In this document: positions 51,663-59,045 of the stretch, in pieces
Numbering within the stretch: position 1 is the first letter of the stretch
How the letters are laid out: every line of letters begins with the position of its first letter
Assembly (NCBI RefSeq): GCF_023630175.1
Contig: NZ_JALLIN010000003.1
Location: 124,001-188,000 of the forward strand
Length of the DNA stretch: 64,000 nucleotides
Direction of reading: 5' to 3'
Origin: Streptomyces cellostaticus
GTDB lineage: Bacteria > Actinomycetota > Actinomycetes > Streptomycetales > Streptomycetaceae
Position numbers and translations under genes: made by a program
The notes under the pieces: model-generated
The model's database searches: none
The model's input: only the letters and a program-made list of their open reading frames with translations
What the model was told of the DNA's origin: nothing

Positions 51663-52401
51663 GAGGGTTCCAACTCTCCAGTACGGGCGTGAGCTTCCCG
51701 AAGCCCTCGGTGAGGGCGGTGAGGGCCTCGCCGATGCGCCAGGCGGCGCGGTCGCGCGGGCCGACCGGGTTGGACACCGCGCGGATCTCCAGCACGGGAA
51801 CGCCGTGCGCGGCGGCCGCCTCGGCCACGCCGAACCCCTCCATGCCCTCGGCGAGGGCGTGCGGATGACGGGTGCGCAGCTCGGCGGCGCGGGCGGCGGT
51901 GCCGGTCACGGTGGAGACGGTGAGGATGGTGCCGGTGTGCGCGCCGGTGGCGCGCGAGATTCCTCGTACGAGTGATTCCGGCGGCCGGTGGGTGACGGTT
52001 CCGAAACCGAGTTCGGTGACCGGGAGGAAGCCGTCCGCGGTCCGGGCGCCCAGATCGGCCACCGTGATCGCGTCGGCGACGACGAGTGAGCCGAGCGGCG
52101 CCTCGGGCGGGAAGCCGCCGCCGATCCCGGCGGAGATCACGAGGTCGTACGGCCTCCCGGTGAGCGCGGCCGCGGTGAGCGCGGTGGCCGTGGAGGCGGC
52201 GGCGAGCGCCGGTCCGACTCCGGCCGCCAGCAGGTCGTGGCCGCCGCGGACCCGGACGAGACCGGCGCCCGGCAGCCGGACCGCCACCGCCTCGCCGGGG
52301 AACGCGCCCGCCACCGCGTCCCGTTCGGCCGGGACGGCGGTGGCGACGAGGATGCGTGCGGAAGGCGTGGTCAGCCCGCCTTCTTCACCTTGAAGGACCA
52401 C
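51652..52401 (-). CDS. mqnB: Futalosine hydrolase
   Basis: A 249-residue nucleosidase-fold protein with ILVATAVPAERDAVAGAF at the first strand, VISAGIGGGFPPEAPLGSLVVADAI, and the purine-site block ALAEGMEGFGVAEAA. It releases hypoxanthine from futalosine, one step before mqnC/mqnD. The start is difficult: GTG 52401 has AAGGGA upstream but overlaps the preceding gene by 31 bp; a CTG at 52374 would place the protein directly at LTTPSARILV. No ATG is suitable. Coupled with mqnD. Confidence 0.9.
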   Translation of the reverse strand: MVLQGEEGGLTTPSARILVATAVPAERDAVAGAFPGEAVAVRLPGAGLVRVRGGHDLLAAGVGPALAAASTATALTAAALTGRPYDLVISAGIGGGFPPEAPLGSLVVADAITVADLGARTADGFLPVTELGFGTVTHRPPESLVRGISRATGAHTGTILTVSTVTGTAARAAELRTRHPHALAEGMEGFGVAEAAAAHGVPVLEIRAVSNPVGPRDRAAWRIGEALTALTEGFGKLTPVLESWNPHDR

Positions 52402-52871
52402 AGTCCCTTGGGCGGGTTGGCGCCCATCTGCACGGACACGGTGTTGGTGTCGCCCTGGGTGCCGTACTGCTGGTTGAAGAACGCGTTGTACGGGAGCGTA
52501 CGGGTGGTCAGGTGGCTGGACTCGGAGAACGGGTTGCCGTTCACCAGGATCGTCCAGCCGGCGTCCGCGATCTTCGGGTCGACGCCGAAGCGGACCTCCT
52601 GGTCCTGGCCCACCTTGATGGACTTGATGTCCTTGGCGTTCTTCGCGCACTTCGCCACCGACTTGGCGTCCAGCGCCTTGCCGTCGTTGTAGCAGAGCGC
52701 CTCCGCGTTGACCGAGTCCCGGCCAACGGTGACGGTCGCGACGGGCGTCGGCTTGTCGCAGGCCGACAGGACGAGCAGTCCGGCGGTAACGGCGCCGGCG
52801 GCGGCGACGGCGCGGCGGCGTCGCACAGCACGTGTTACATCAGCGGCTTCGCCGCGGGGCAGCGTGGTCAT
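52371..52871 (-). CDS. DUF2771 lipoprotein
   Basis: A 166-residue protein with basic twin-Arg-containing N-terminus, hydrophobic stretch and lipobox LSAC (Cys about residue 38), then a small beta-rich domain with two more Cys residues. It matches the actinobacterial DUF2771 family, of unknown function. It is the first gene of the operon with mqnB and mqnD; whether this reflects a role in respiration or only position is not known. Confidence 0.82.
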   Translation of the reverse strand: MTTLPRGEAADVTRAVRRRRAVAAAGAVTAGLLVLSACDKPTPVATVTVGRDSVNAEALCYNDGKALDAKSVAKCAKNAKDIKSIKVGQDQEVRFGVDPKIADAGWTILVNGNPFSESSHLTTRTLPYNAFFNQQYGTQGDTNTVSVQMGANPPKGLWSFKVKKAG

Positions 52872-52933
52872 GGCCGAAGGCTATCGGGCGCCTGTGGCCG
52901 TCCGCCCACGTGGGGTACGGCGTGCCCGGTTCG

Positions 52934-54337
52934 TTACGCCACTCGCGCCCTGGCCCGGCCGCCGTGCCGGGCCGAGGCGAGCAGCCCGCGCAACGTGCCC
53001 AGCCAGCCGGTGGCCACGAACGCCGCGGCCACCGCGAGGCCCAGGGTGCCGTTGAGCGGCATCACGATGCCGACCGCGCCGCCGAACACCCACGCCATCT
53101 GCAGCAGCGTCTCGGACCGGGCGAACGCCGAGGTGCGCACCTGCTCCGGCACGTCCCGCTGGATCAGCGCGTCCAGCGACAGCTTGGCCAGCGCCTGGGC
53201 GAACCCGGCGACGGCGGCGAGGCAGGCCACGAGCAGCGCCCCGAAGAACACGGCGGCCACGACGGCCGTGCCGAGCGCCACCGCGACGACCGTCACGATG
53301 ATGATCTCCGGCGCTCTCGACTTCAGCCAGGAGCCCACCGCGGTGCCGAGCGCGTTCCCCGCCCCGGCCGAGACGCCGACGATCCCCAGCGAGACCGCCG
53401 CGCTCTCGCCGGTCAGCGGGTGCTCGCGCAGCAGGAAGGCGAGGAAGAAGATCAGGAACCCGGACAGGCAGCGCAGCGCCGCGTTGGCGGCGAGGGCGTG
53501 TGTGACGGCGGGCCCGACGGTCCGCAGCCCCGGCCGTTTGGCCTGCTGCTTGCGTCGCGGCCCGTGCAGATGCTGTTCGTCGGCCGCGAGCAGCGCCACG
53601 CCCTCGCCCTTGGCGGAGTCGACCTTGGGGGGCAGGGAGAAGGACAGGAACGTACCCGCGATGAAGATCACGAACGCGCCGTACAGCGGCCAGGGGTCAC
53701 CGAGGGCGTGCAGGCCCGCCCCGATCGGCGCGGCCACCCCGGTGGCCAGCAGCCCGGCCAGGGTGACCCGGGAGTTCGCCTTCACCAGGGAGAAGGCGGG
53801 CGGCAGCAGCCGGGGCACGACCGCGCTGCGGACCACTCCGTAGGCCTTGGAGGCGACGAGCACCCCCAGCGCCGCGGGATACAGCTCCAGGCTTCCGCTC
53901 GCCACGGCTCCCGAGATGATCAGCGCCAGCAGGGCCCGGGCCAGCATCGCCCCGGCCATCGCGGCCCGCCGCCCGTGCGGCAGCCGGTCCAGCAGGGGGC
54001 CGACGACGGGCGCCAGCACGGTGAACGGGGCCATGGTGATGGCCAGGTAGAGCGCGACACGACCGCGGGCCTCGTCGGTCGGCACCGAGAAGAACACGGT
54101 CGACGCGAGCGCGACCGTGATCATGACGTCCCCGGCGCCGTTCACCGCGTGCAGCTCGATCAGCTTGCCGAGCCCCGACTCACCGGCGCCGTGCGCGTGC
54201 GTGACCTTGCGGATGCCGCGCGCCGTGCCGGTCACGGGGAGGTGCAGGGCACGGCCGACCGCGCGGACGGCACCGCCGACCCGGCCCGAACCGCCACCGC
54301 GAACACTGCTCCTGTCCGTGGCTGCCACGTCGTTCAT
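52934..54337 (-). CDS. MFS transporter, 12 TM
   Basis: A 467-residue transporter with an N-terminal cytoplasmic extension of about 60 residues, then about twelve helices (MITVALASTVFFSV first, followed by GPLLDRLPHGRRAAMAGAML as the loop 2-3 motif). A charged central loop includes KVDSAKGEGVALLAADEQHL. It resembles the actinobacterial MFS commonly found next to DUF3027 and DUF2771 genes; the substrate is unknown. ATG 54337 is the first plausible start. Sixty-two bp separate it from the DUF2771 gene downstream on the same strand. Confidence 0.88.
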   Translation of the reverse strand: MNDVAATDRSSVRGGGSGRVGGAVRAVGRALHLPVTGTARGIRKVTHAHGAGESGLGKLIELHAVNGAGDVMITVALASTVFFSVPTDEARGRVALYLAITMAPFTVLAPVVGPLLDRLPHGRRAAMAGAMLARALLALIISGAVASGSLELYPAALGVLVASKAYGVVRSAVVPRLLPPAFSLVKANSRVTLAGLLATGVAAPIGAGLHALGDPWPLYGAFVIFIAGTFLSFSLPPKVDSAKGEGVALLAADEQHLHGPRRKQQAKRPGLRTVGPAVTHALAANAALRCLSGFLIFFLAFLLREHPLTGESAAVSLGIVGVSAGAGNALGTAVGSWLKSRAPEIIIVTVVAVALGTAVVAAVFFGALLVACLAAVAGFAQALAKLSLDALIQRDVPEQVRTSAFARSETLLQMAWVFGGAVGIVMPLNGTLGLAVAAAFVATGWLGTLRGLLASARHGGRARARVA

Positions 54338-54742
54338 AGTGCCCCGAGACCCCGCCCGATAGTGCGGTTTGAATTCAAGCGAGTCGGCCGGCCACCCGGT
54401 GCCGGCCCCGCTCGCCACCCGATCACCCCATGCCGGACACCGACTCCCGGAAACTCCCGGACCGGTCGTTTTTCGGTCAACCGGGCCGTTCGGCGGGGAC
54501 GGATCTCGGCCAACCGGCGCGCACGGCCGGTCGGGAAACATCGCCGGGCAGCGGCGGACTGTCCCCGACCACCGGCGACCGGGTAGCGTGCGTATCTCAG
54601 CCATAACGCAGAATGGATGGCAGAGGTGCGCCCGAGCGCGATCGGATGCGGACGTCGATGCGGCCCCCAGGTCCGCTCCGTCCCCCCAACCGCCGGAGGC
54701 AGCCGCACTCATTGCAGACGGCGTAGGAGAGAAGCGATACCT
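54338..54742. other. Divergent promoter region between the MFS and DUF3027 genes
   Basis: A 405-bp gap without a gene. It has a perfect 10-bp palindrome TTGAATTCAA (54369-54378) and a TTTTTCGG stretch near 54468. For the DUF3027 gene, GTAGCGTGCGTATCT near 54582 is a possible -10 region. GGAGAG for DUF3027 is at 54726-54731. Confidence 0.5.
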
Positions 54743-55669
54743 GTGAGCGCAGCGACAACGCGAAGCCGCACCCCCGACCGTCTGTGTGCCGAGGCCGTCG
54801 ACCTCGCCCGCGCCGCCGCCGAGGAGGCCGCCGCACCCGGAGTGGTGGGTGAGCACGTCGGTCTGGTGTCGGAGGGTGACCGCGTTGTCACACACCTCTT
54901 CGAGTGCAAGGAGATGGGCTACCGGGGCTGGCGCTGGGCCGCGACGGTCGCCCGCGCCTCCCGTGCCAAGATCGTGACCTTGGACGAGGTGGTCCTGCTC
55001 CCCGGCCCCGACGCCCTCCTCGCCCCCGAGTGGGTGCCGTGGAGCGAGCGTCTGCGCCCGGGCGACCTCGGCCCCGGCGACCTGCTCCCCACCGACCAGG
55101 AGGACCTGCGCCTGGAGCCCGGTTTCACGGGCGAGGAGGAGCCCGCGCCGAACTCGGTCGTGTCCGGGGAGATGGCGGAACTGGCGGAGGCCGAGGACGC
55201 GGAGGTCTCTCCCGGTGCCCCGGCCGTCCAGTCCACGGTGCCCGCCCGCGGCTCGATCGCCTCGGTGGCGGAAGAGCTGGGCATGCGGCGGGCGCGGGTC
55301 CTCTCCCGCTACGGCCTGCATGTCGCGGCGGACCGCTGGGAGGAGTCGTTCGGCGCCCAGACCCCGATGGCCCAGGCGGCCCCCGCGACCTGCCTGAGCT
55401 GCGGTTTCCTCACCCCGATCGGCGGTTCGCTCGGCCAGGCCTTCGGTGTCTGCGCGAACGAGTTCTCCCCGGCCGACGGCCGTGTGGTCTCCCTGTCCTA
55501 CGGCTGCGGCGGCCACTCCGAGGCGGCCGTCATGCCGAAGGCACCGCAGCCGCCCCCGCCGGTCGTGGACGAGACCCGGGTCGACGTCTTCCCGCTCCGC
55601 CCGGCCCGCGACTCGGGCTCGGTGCCGGAGGCGGGCGACGCGGAGACCGCGGAACTCGGCCACAGCTGA
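54743..55669 (+). CDS. DUF3027 family protein
   Basis: A 308-residue actinobacterial DUF3027 protein. It has HLFECKEMGYRGWRWAATVA, a DEVVLLPGPDALLAPEWVPW segment, an acidic variable region (about 125-170), then RARVLSRYGLHVAADRW and a zinc-finger-like CLSCGF...GVCANEF...YGCGGHSE. Function unknown; the Cys set suggests metal or nucleic-acid binding. GTG 54743 is chosen for GGAGAG twelve bases upstream. It shares a likely transcript with the DUF3592 gene, 11 bp further on. Confidence 0.87.
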   Translation: MSAATTRSRTPDRLCAEAVDLARAAAEEAAAPGVVGEHVGLVSEGDRVVTHLFECKEMGYRGWRWAATVARASRAKIVTLDEVVLLPGPDALLAPEWVPWSERLRPGDLGPGDLLPTDQEDLRLEPGFTGEEEPAPNSVVSGEMAELAEAEDAEVSPGAPAVQSTVPARGSIASVAEELGMRRARVLSRYGLHVAADRWEESFGAQTPMAQAAPATCLSCGFLTPIGGSLGQAFGVCANEFSPADGRVVSLSYGCGGHSEAAVMPKAPQPPPPVVDETRVDVFPLRPARDSGSVPEAGDAETAELGHS

Positions 55670-55680
55670 GGGCGGGCGTC

Positions 55681-56151
55681 GTGCGGGTGGGGGTGCACGG
55701 GCGCGTCGCCCGGTGGGTCACGTTCGGGGCGATCGCGCTCGGCTCGCTCTTCCTGCTCGTCGGGCTGATCCTCACGGGTGTGTCGGTCTCGTTCCTGTCG
55801 GACGCGAAGCACGCCCCGGGCACGGTGGTCGCGCTGGAGTGGCGCGAGGACCACGGCGGCGGGTCCCGCAGGAAGCGGGCGCACGACGGACCGGTGGCGT
55901 ACCCGGTGGTCGCGTTCACCTCGGCGGACGGCGAGCACCGGACGTTCCGCGGTTCCTTCGGCTCCGATCCGCCGTCGTACGAGACCGGCGAGCACGTCGA
56001 GGTCCTCTACGACGCCGACTCCCCCGGCGACGCGCGGATCAAGGGCTTCGCCTCGCTGTGGCTGCTGCCGCTGATCTTCGGCGGCATCGGGCTGGTCTTC
56101 GCGGGGGTCGGCACGACCGTCGCCCTGGTGACCCGGCGCCGCTCCCGCTGA
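55681..56151 (+). CDS. DUF3592 membrane protein
   Basis: A 156-residue protein with two transmembrane segments (FGAIALGSLFLLVGLILTGV, about 14-33; LPLIFGGIGLVFAGVGTTVAL, about 128-148) enclosing a soluble beta domain (ALEWREDHGG...AYPVVAFTSADGEHRTFRG), the DUF3592 pattern. It probably exposes the domain outside the membrane. GTG 55681 is the best start. It converges with the winged-helix gene. Confidence 0.82.
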   Translation: MRVGVHGRVARWVTFGAIALGSLFLLVGLILTGVSVSFLSDAKHAPGTVVALEWREDHGGGSRRKRAHDGPVAYPVVAFTSADGEHRTFRGSFGSDPPSYETGEHVEVLYDADSPGDARIKGFASLWLLPLIFGGIGLVFAGVGTTVALVTRRRSR

Positions 56152-56176
56152 ACCGCCGCGGCGCGCCCGGCGCGGA

Positions 56177-57076
56177 TCAGGTCCTCCGACGAGGGTCGTC
56201 GCGCTCACGCTGGGCGGCCTGCGGAGGAGTGGGGCGGCAGGCGGAGCAGAGTCCCGGGTCCGGGGAGCGGAAGGCGCGGTCGCACCCTTCGCAGTTCTGG
56301 AGCGGGTGCCGGACCGCCGGTGGGGGCGCCGGGGCGCGGAACGGGGGCGGTGCGGGCAACCCGGCCGCCAGCCGGTGGGCCAGCAGGGCCGCGGGGCGGC
56401 ACAGGGGCTCGTCCGGCAGATTCGTGGTCAGCGCGTGCCGTACGGCCGAGGGTGTCGCCTCGCGCTCCAGCCAGGCGGCGACTCCCGGCGCCAGATGGGC
56501 GGTGTCCCGGGCCGACAGCAGCAGGCGGAAGTCGTGCCGGCGGAGTTCCGCGAGCAGGTCCGTGGCCTGCCGGACGAGGGCGGGGGAGGGCCGGGCGGGG
56601 CCCGGTACGGGCGGCAGCGCCCTGTGCACGGCCTTCTTCTTCCTCGGTGGTGACGCCTTCCGGGACGGTGGCGCCGAGGAGGTGTCCCCGGTGAGACCCG
56701 GCTGGTTGCAGGAGACCGTGCGCGTGACGATACGGCCGTCGGACCCGCGCTTGCGCTCGCGCCGCAGGTATCCGTGGGCCTCCAGCTCCCGCAGCGCGGC
56801 GGCGATCCGGACCGCCCCCTCGGGGAAGCGGGCGGTCAGGGTCCGGATGTCCACGCGGGAGCCCGCCGGCAGCGACTGGATGTGCACCCCGAGCCCGATG
56901 GCGAGACCGGACATCCGCGGATGCTGGGCCAGGTGGTTGCCGATCACCGTGAAGCGGGTGGAGTGGCGGGTGTTGTCATGGATCAGCCCGCCGGCGGCCG
57001 ACCGCCGGTTCGGGTGGTTCTTGGCGACAACTCGGGACTGGGCGCGCAGGGGCGCGCTACGGTTCTCGGTATCCAT
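56177..57076 (-). CDS. Winged-helix DNA-binding protein with C-terminal zinc ribbon
   Basis: A 299-residue protein. The N-terminal half contains a winged helix (about 55-115: HPRMSGLAIGLGVHIQSLPA, then ALRELEAHGYLRRERKRGSD), a basic linker (SRKASPPRKKKAVH) and a long helical part. The C-terminus has CEGCDRAFRSPDPGLCSACR, a four-Cys ribbon. This layout recurs in Streptomyces as helix-turn-helix proteins of unknown role, sometimes near plasmid-type genes. Target unknown. The ATG at 57076 is preceded by GGAACAACACC, a weak site. Confidence 0.72.
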   Translation of the reverse strand: MDTENRSAPLRAQSRVVAKNHPNRRSAAGGLIHDNTRHSTRFTVIGNHLAQHPRMSGLAIGLGVHIQSLPAGSRVDIRTLTARFPEGAVRIAAALRELEAHGYLRRERKRGSDGRIVTRTVSCNQPGLTGDTSSAPPSRKASPPRKKKAVHRALPPVPGPARPSPALVRQATDLLAELRRHDFRLLLSARDTAHLAPGVAAWLEREATPSAVRHALTTNLPDEPLCRPAALLAHRLAAGLPAPPPFRAPAPPPAVRHPLQNCEGCDRAFRSPDPGLCSACRPTPPQAAQRERDDPRRRT

Positions 57077-57231
57077 CGGGAAGGTGTTGTTCCTTGGTGG
57101 TCAGGCCCTCGATCGGGATCGCTAGTCCCGGCCGGGGGCCGTTATTTTTGCCGGTTCACCAAATGCGTCGTGCTTGCTGCGCCGAGCGTAGAGCGATCAA
57201 CCGGGCGCCACGCCAGCCGTGTTGGCGATGT

Positions 57232-57759
57232 TCACCCTGGCGAGTGAGCGTGCGCCGTCGTGGGCGGGAGGGGTGGGGCTTGGTCGGGTTCTTTCCCACC
57301 CGTGGTCCTTGGACAAAGAGCGCCACTCGGACCGGAGCACGGGTTCCCGGGTCGCGGTGGCAGGGTGACCTCCGCCCACACGGTCTTGCGGGGCGCCGGT
57401 CCCGGCGTGACGCCCCAGCGGTCGGCCAGCGCGTCGACCAGCAGTAACCCGCGCCCGGACGTGCTCTCCGGGTCCCCGTCCCCGACGTGGGGGAGCCGGT
57501 CGCCGCGGGTGTCCGTCACCTCGATCCGCAGGACGTCCGCGACGACGTAGAGCGTGAGCCGGAAGTCCCGGCCCGTCACCCGCCCGTGCGTGGCCGCGTT
57601 CGCCGCCAGCTCGGCCACGATCAGCACCGCCGGATCCAACGGCGCCCCCCAGGAGCCGAGTTGCTCCGAGGCGAGCAGCCGGGCCAGACGGGCACCGCGC
57701 GGTGTGGGGGAGAGTCGCACGCCGAAGTTCGGGATGCGGGTGGAGATTTGCTGGTTCAC
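57232..57759 (-). CDS. ATP-binding anti-sigma-factor-like protein (HATPase_c_2, RsbW type)
   Basis: A 175-residue protein with the N-box AELAANAATHGR (about 50-61) and the G1-box DTRGDRLP with GRGLLLVDALADRWGV (about 85-120), the GHKL fold of RsbW/SpoIIAB-like proteins. These phosphorylate an anti-sigma antagonist or bind a sigma factor. A Pro-rich tail of about 35 residues follows the domain. It is divergent from the Scr1-type XRE gene with which such ATPases are commonly paired in Streptomyces. No partner sigma factor is nearby. Confidence 0.87.
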   Translation of the reverse strand: MNQQISTRIPNFGVRLSPTPRGARLARLLASEQLGSWGAPLDPAVLIVAELAANAATHGRVTGRDFRLTLYVVADVLRIEVTDTRGDRLPHVGDGDPESTSGRGLLLVDALADRWGVTPGPAPRKTVWAEVTLPPRPGNPCSGPSGALCPRTTGGKEPDQAPPLPPTTAHAHSPG

Positions 57760-57885
57760 GCCACTGAGCGTGACGGCGCGCGCCTACCGTGAACAGTGAC
57801 GATGCCGGTACGTAGGGTCACTGTCCGGGCCTGTCCGGTGGTGTCCGGTCTGTCGGGACGGCGGGGACGGGAAGGGGAGCGCGCC

Positions 57886-58731
57886 ATGGGCGAGGAAGCG
57901 GAACCGGGCTGGGAGGCCGACCCGGACGACGACTGGGGAGTCGCCGTCATCACCACCGTGGGACGCCAGCTCCGGCTGCGCCGCGAGGCGGTGGGCATGC
58001 GCGCCGCCGAGTTCGGCAGGGTCGTGGGCTACGGCGAGGACCTGGTCCACAAGGTCGAGGGCGGCAAGCGGATCCCGCGCCCGGAGTTCCTGGACAAGGC
58101 GGACGAGGTGCTGAGCGCGGGTGGGCTGCTGGCCGCGATGAAGGAGGACGTGGCCAAGGTCCGGTACCCGAAGCGGGTGCGGGAGCTGGCCGACATGGAG
58201 GCGAAGGCAGTCGAGTACGGGGCGTACGTCGGGCTGAGCGTCCATGGCTTGTTGCAGATCCCGGAGCATGCTCGCGCGCTGTTCGAGGTGTCGCAGTCCG
58301 CCTATACGGAGGATCAGTCGGAGAGCCTGGTATCCGCTCGCATGGCACGGAAATCGATCTTCGACCGCTCTCCGGCGCCGGCGCTCAGCTTCGTCCAGGA
58401 GGAGGTGACGCTGCGCCGCAAGGTGGGAGGCACAATGGTGTGGCGCCAACAGCTCGAACACCTACTGGGTGTCGCCCAGCTCCGTAACGTCACACTGCAG
58501 GTGATGCCGACCGACTCAGGGGCTCACCCGGGGTTGAGCGGCAAGATCGAGGTGCTGAAGTTCGGAGACGGTACGGCACTGGGACGCTCCGAAGGGGCGT
58601 ACAACGGCCGTCCGACCACCGACCCGAGACATCTCCGCATTCTTGAGCTGCGGTACAGCACCATTCGGGCTCAGGCTCTCTCCCCACGGGAGTCGGCAGC
58701 CTTCATCGAGCGCTTGCTGGGAGAGGCATGA
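57886..58731 (+). CDS. XRE-family regulator with Scr1 domain
   Basis: A 281-residue protein: an N-terminal helix-turn-helix (about 25-80, LRLRREAVGMRAAEFGRVVG, then HKVEGGKRIPRPEFLDKADE) and a Scr1 ligand-like domain (about 100-275, YVGLSVHGLLQIPEHARALF; LSFVQEEVTLRRKVGG). This is the very common Streptomyces regulator paired with DUF397 proteins; WhiJ is the best-known member, acting in development. ATG 57886 has GGGGAG seven bases upstream. It overlaps the DUF397 gene by 4 bp. Confidence 0.92.
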   Translation: MGEEAEPGWEADPDDDWGVAVITTVGRQLRLRREAVGMRAAEFGRVVGYGEDLVHKVEGGKRIPRPEFLDKADEVLSAGGLLAAMKEDVAKVRYPKRVRELADMEAKAVEYGAYVGLSVHGLLQIPEHARALFEVSQSAYTEDQSESLVSARMARKSIFDRSPAPALSFVQEEVTLRRKVGGTMVWRQQLEHLLGVAQLRNVTLQVMPTDSGAHPGLSGKIEVLKFGDGTALGRSEGAYNGRPTTDPRHLRILELRYSTIRAQALSPRESAAFIERLLGEA

Positions 58732-58976
58732 TCCGCGAGTTGGTCTGGTTCAAGAGCAGTCACAGTGACGGCCCCGAGGGCGACTCCTGCGTCGAAGTGG
58801 CCCTCGACTGGTTCAAGAGCAGCTACAGCAGCAGCAGCGAAGCCGACTCCTGCGTCGAAGTCGCCCCCACCCCCGCCACCATCCACATACGAGACTCCAA
58901 GCAGACCGACGGCCCCCTGCTGACCGTCGCCCCCGCCACCTGGGCGACCTTCGTCGCATACGCCTCCCACCACTGA
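58728..58976 (+). CDS. DUF397 protein with internal duplication
   Basis: An 82-residue protein of the DUF397 family, which partners Scr1-type XRE regulators. The N-terminal element WFKSSHSDGPEGDSCVEVAL is repeated at once as WFKSSYSSSSEADSCVEVAP, so the domain's first third is duplicated, followed by a normal IHIRDSKQTDGPLLTVAPATWATF core. The ATGA overlap with the regulator gene shows coupling. It probably modulates the regulator's binding. The duplicate may change partner specificity. Confidence 0.9.
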   Translation: MIRELVWFKSSHSDGPEGDSCVEVALDWFKSSYSSSSEADSCVEVAPTPATIHIRDSKQTDGPLLTVAPATWATFVAYASHH

Positions 58977-59045
58977 CCCCGGGGCCGGACGGCCACCCGC
59001 TCACGGGGCTGTACCTTCGTCCTCACGCAGACGAGGAGAGTGAAC

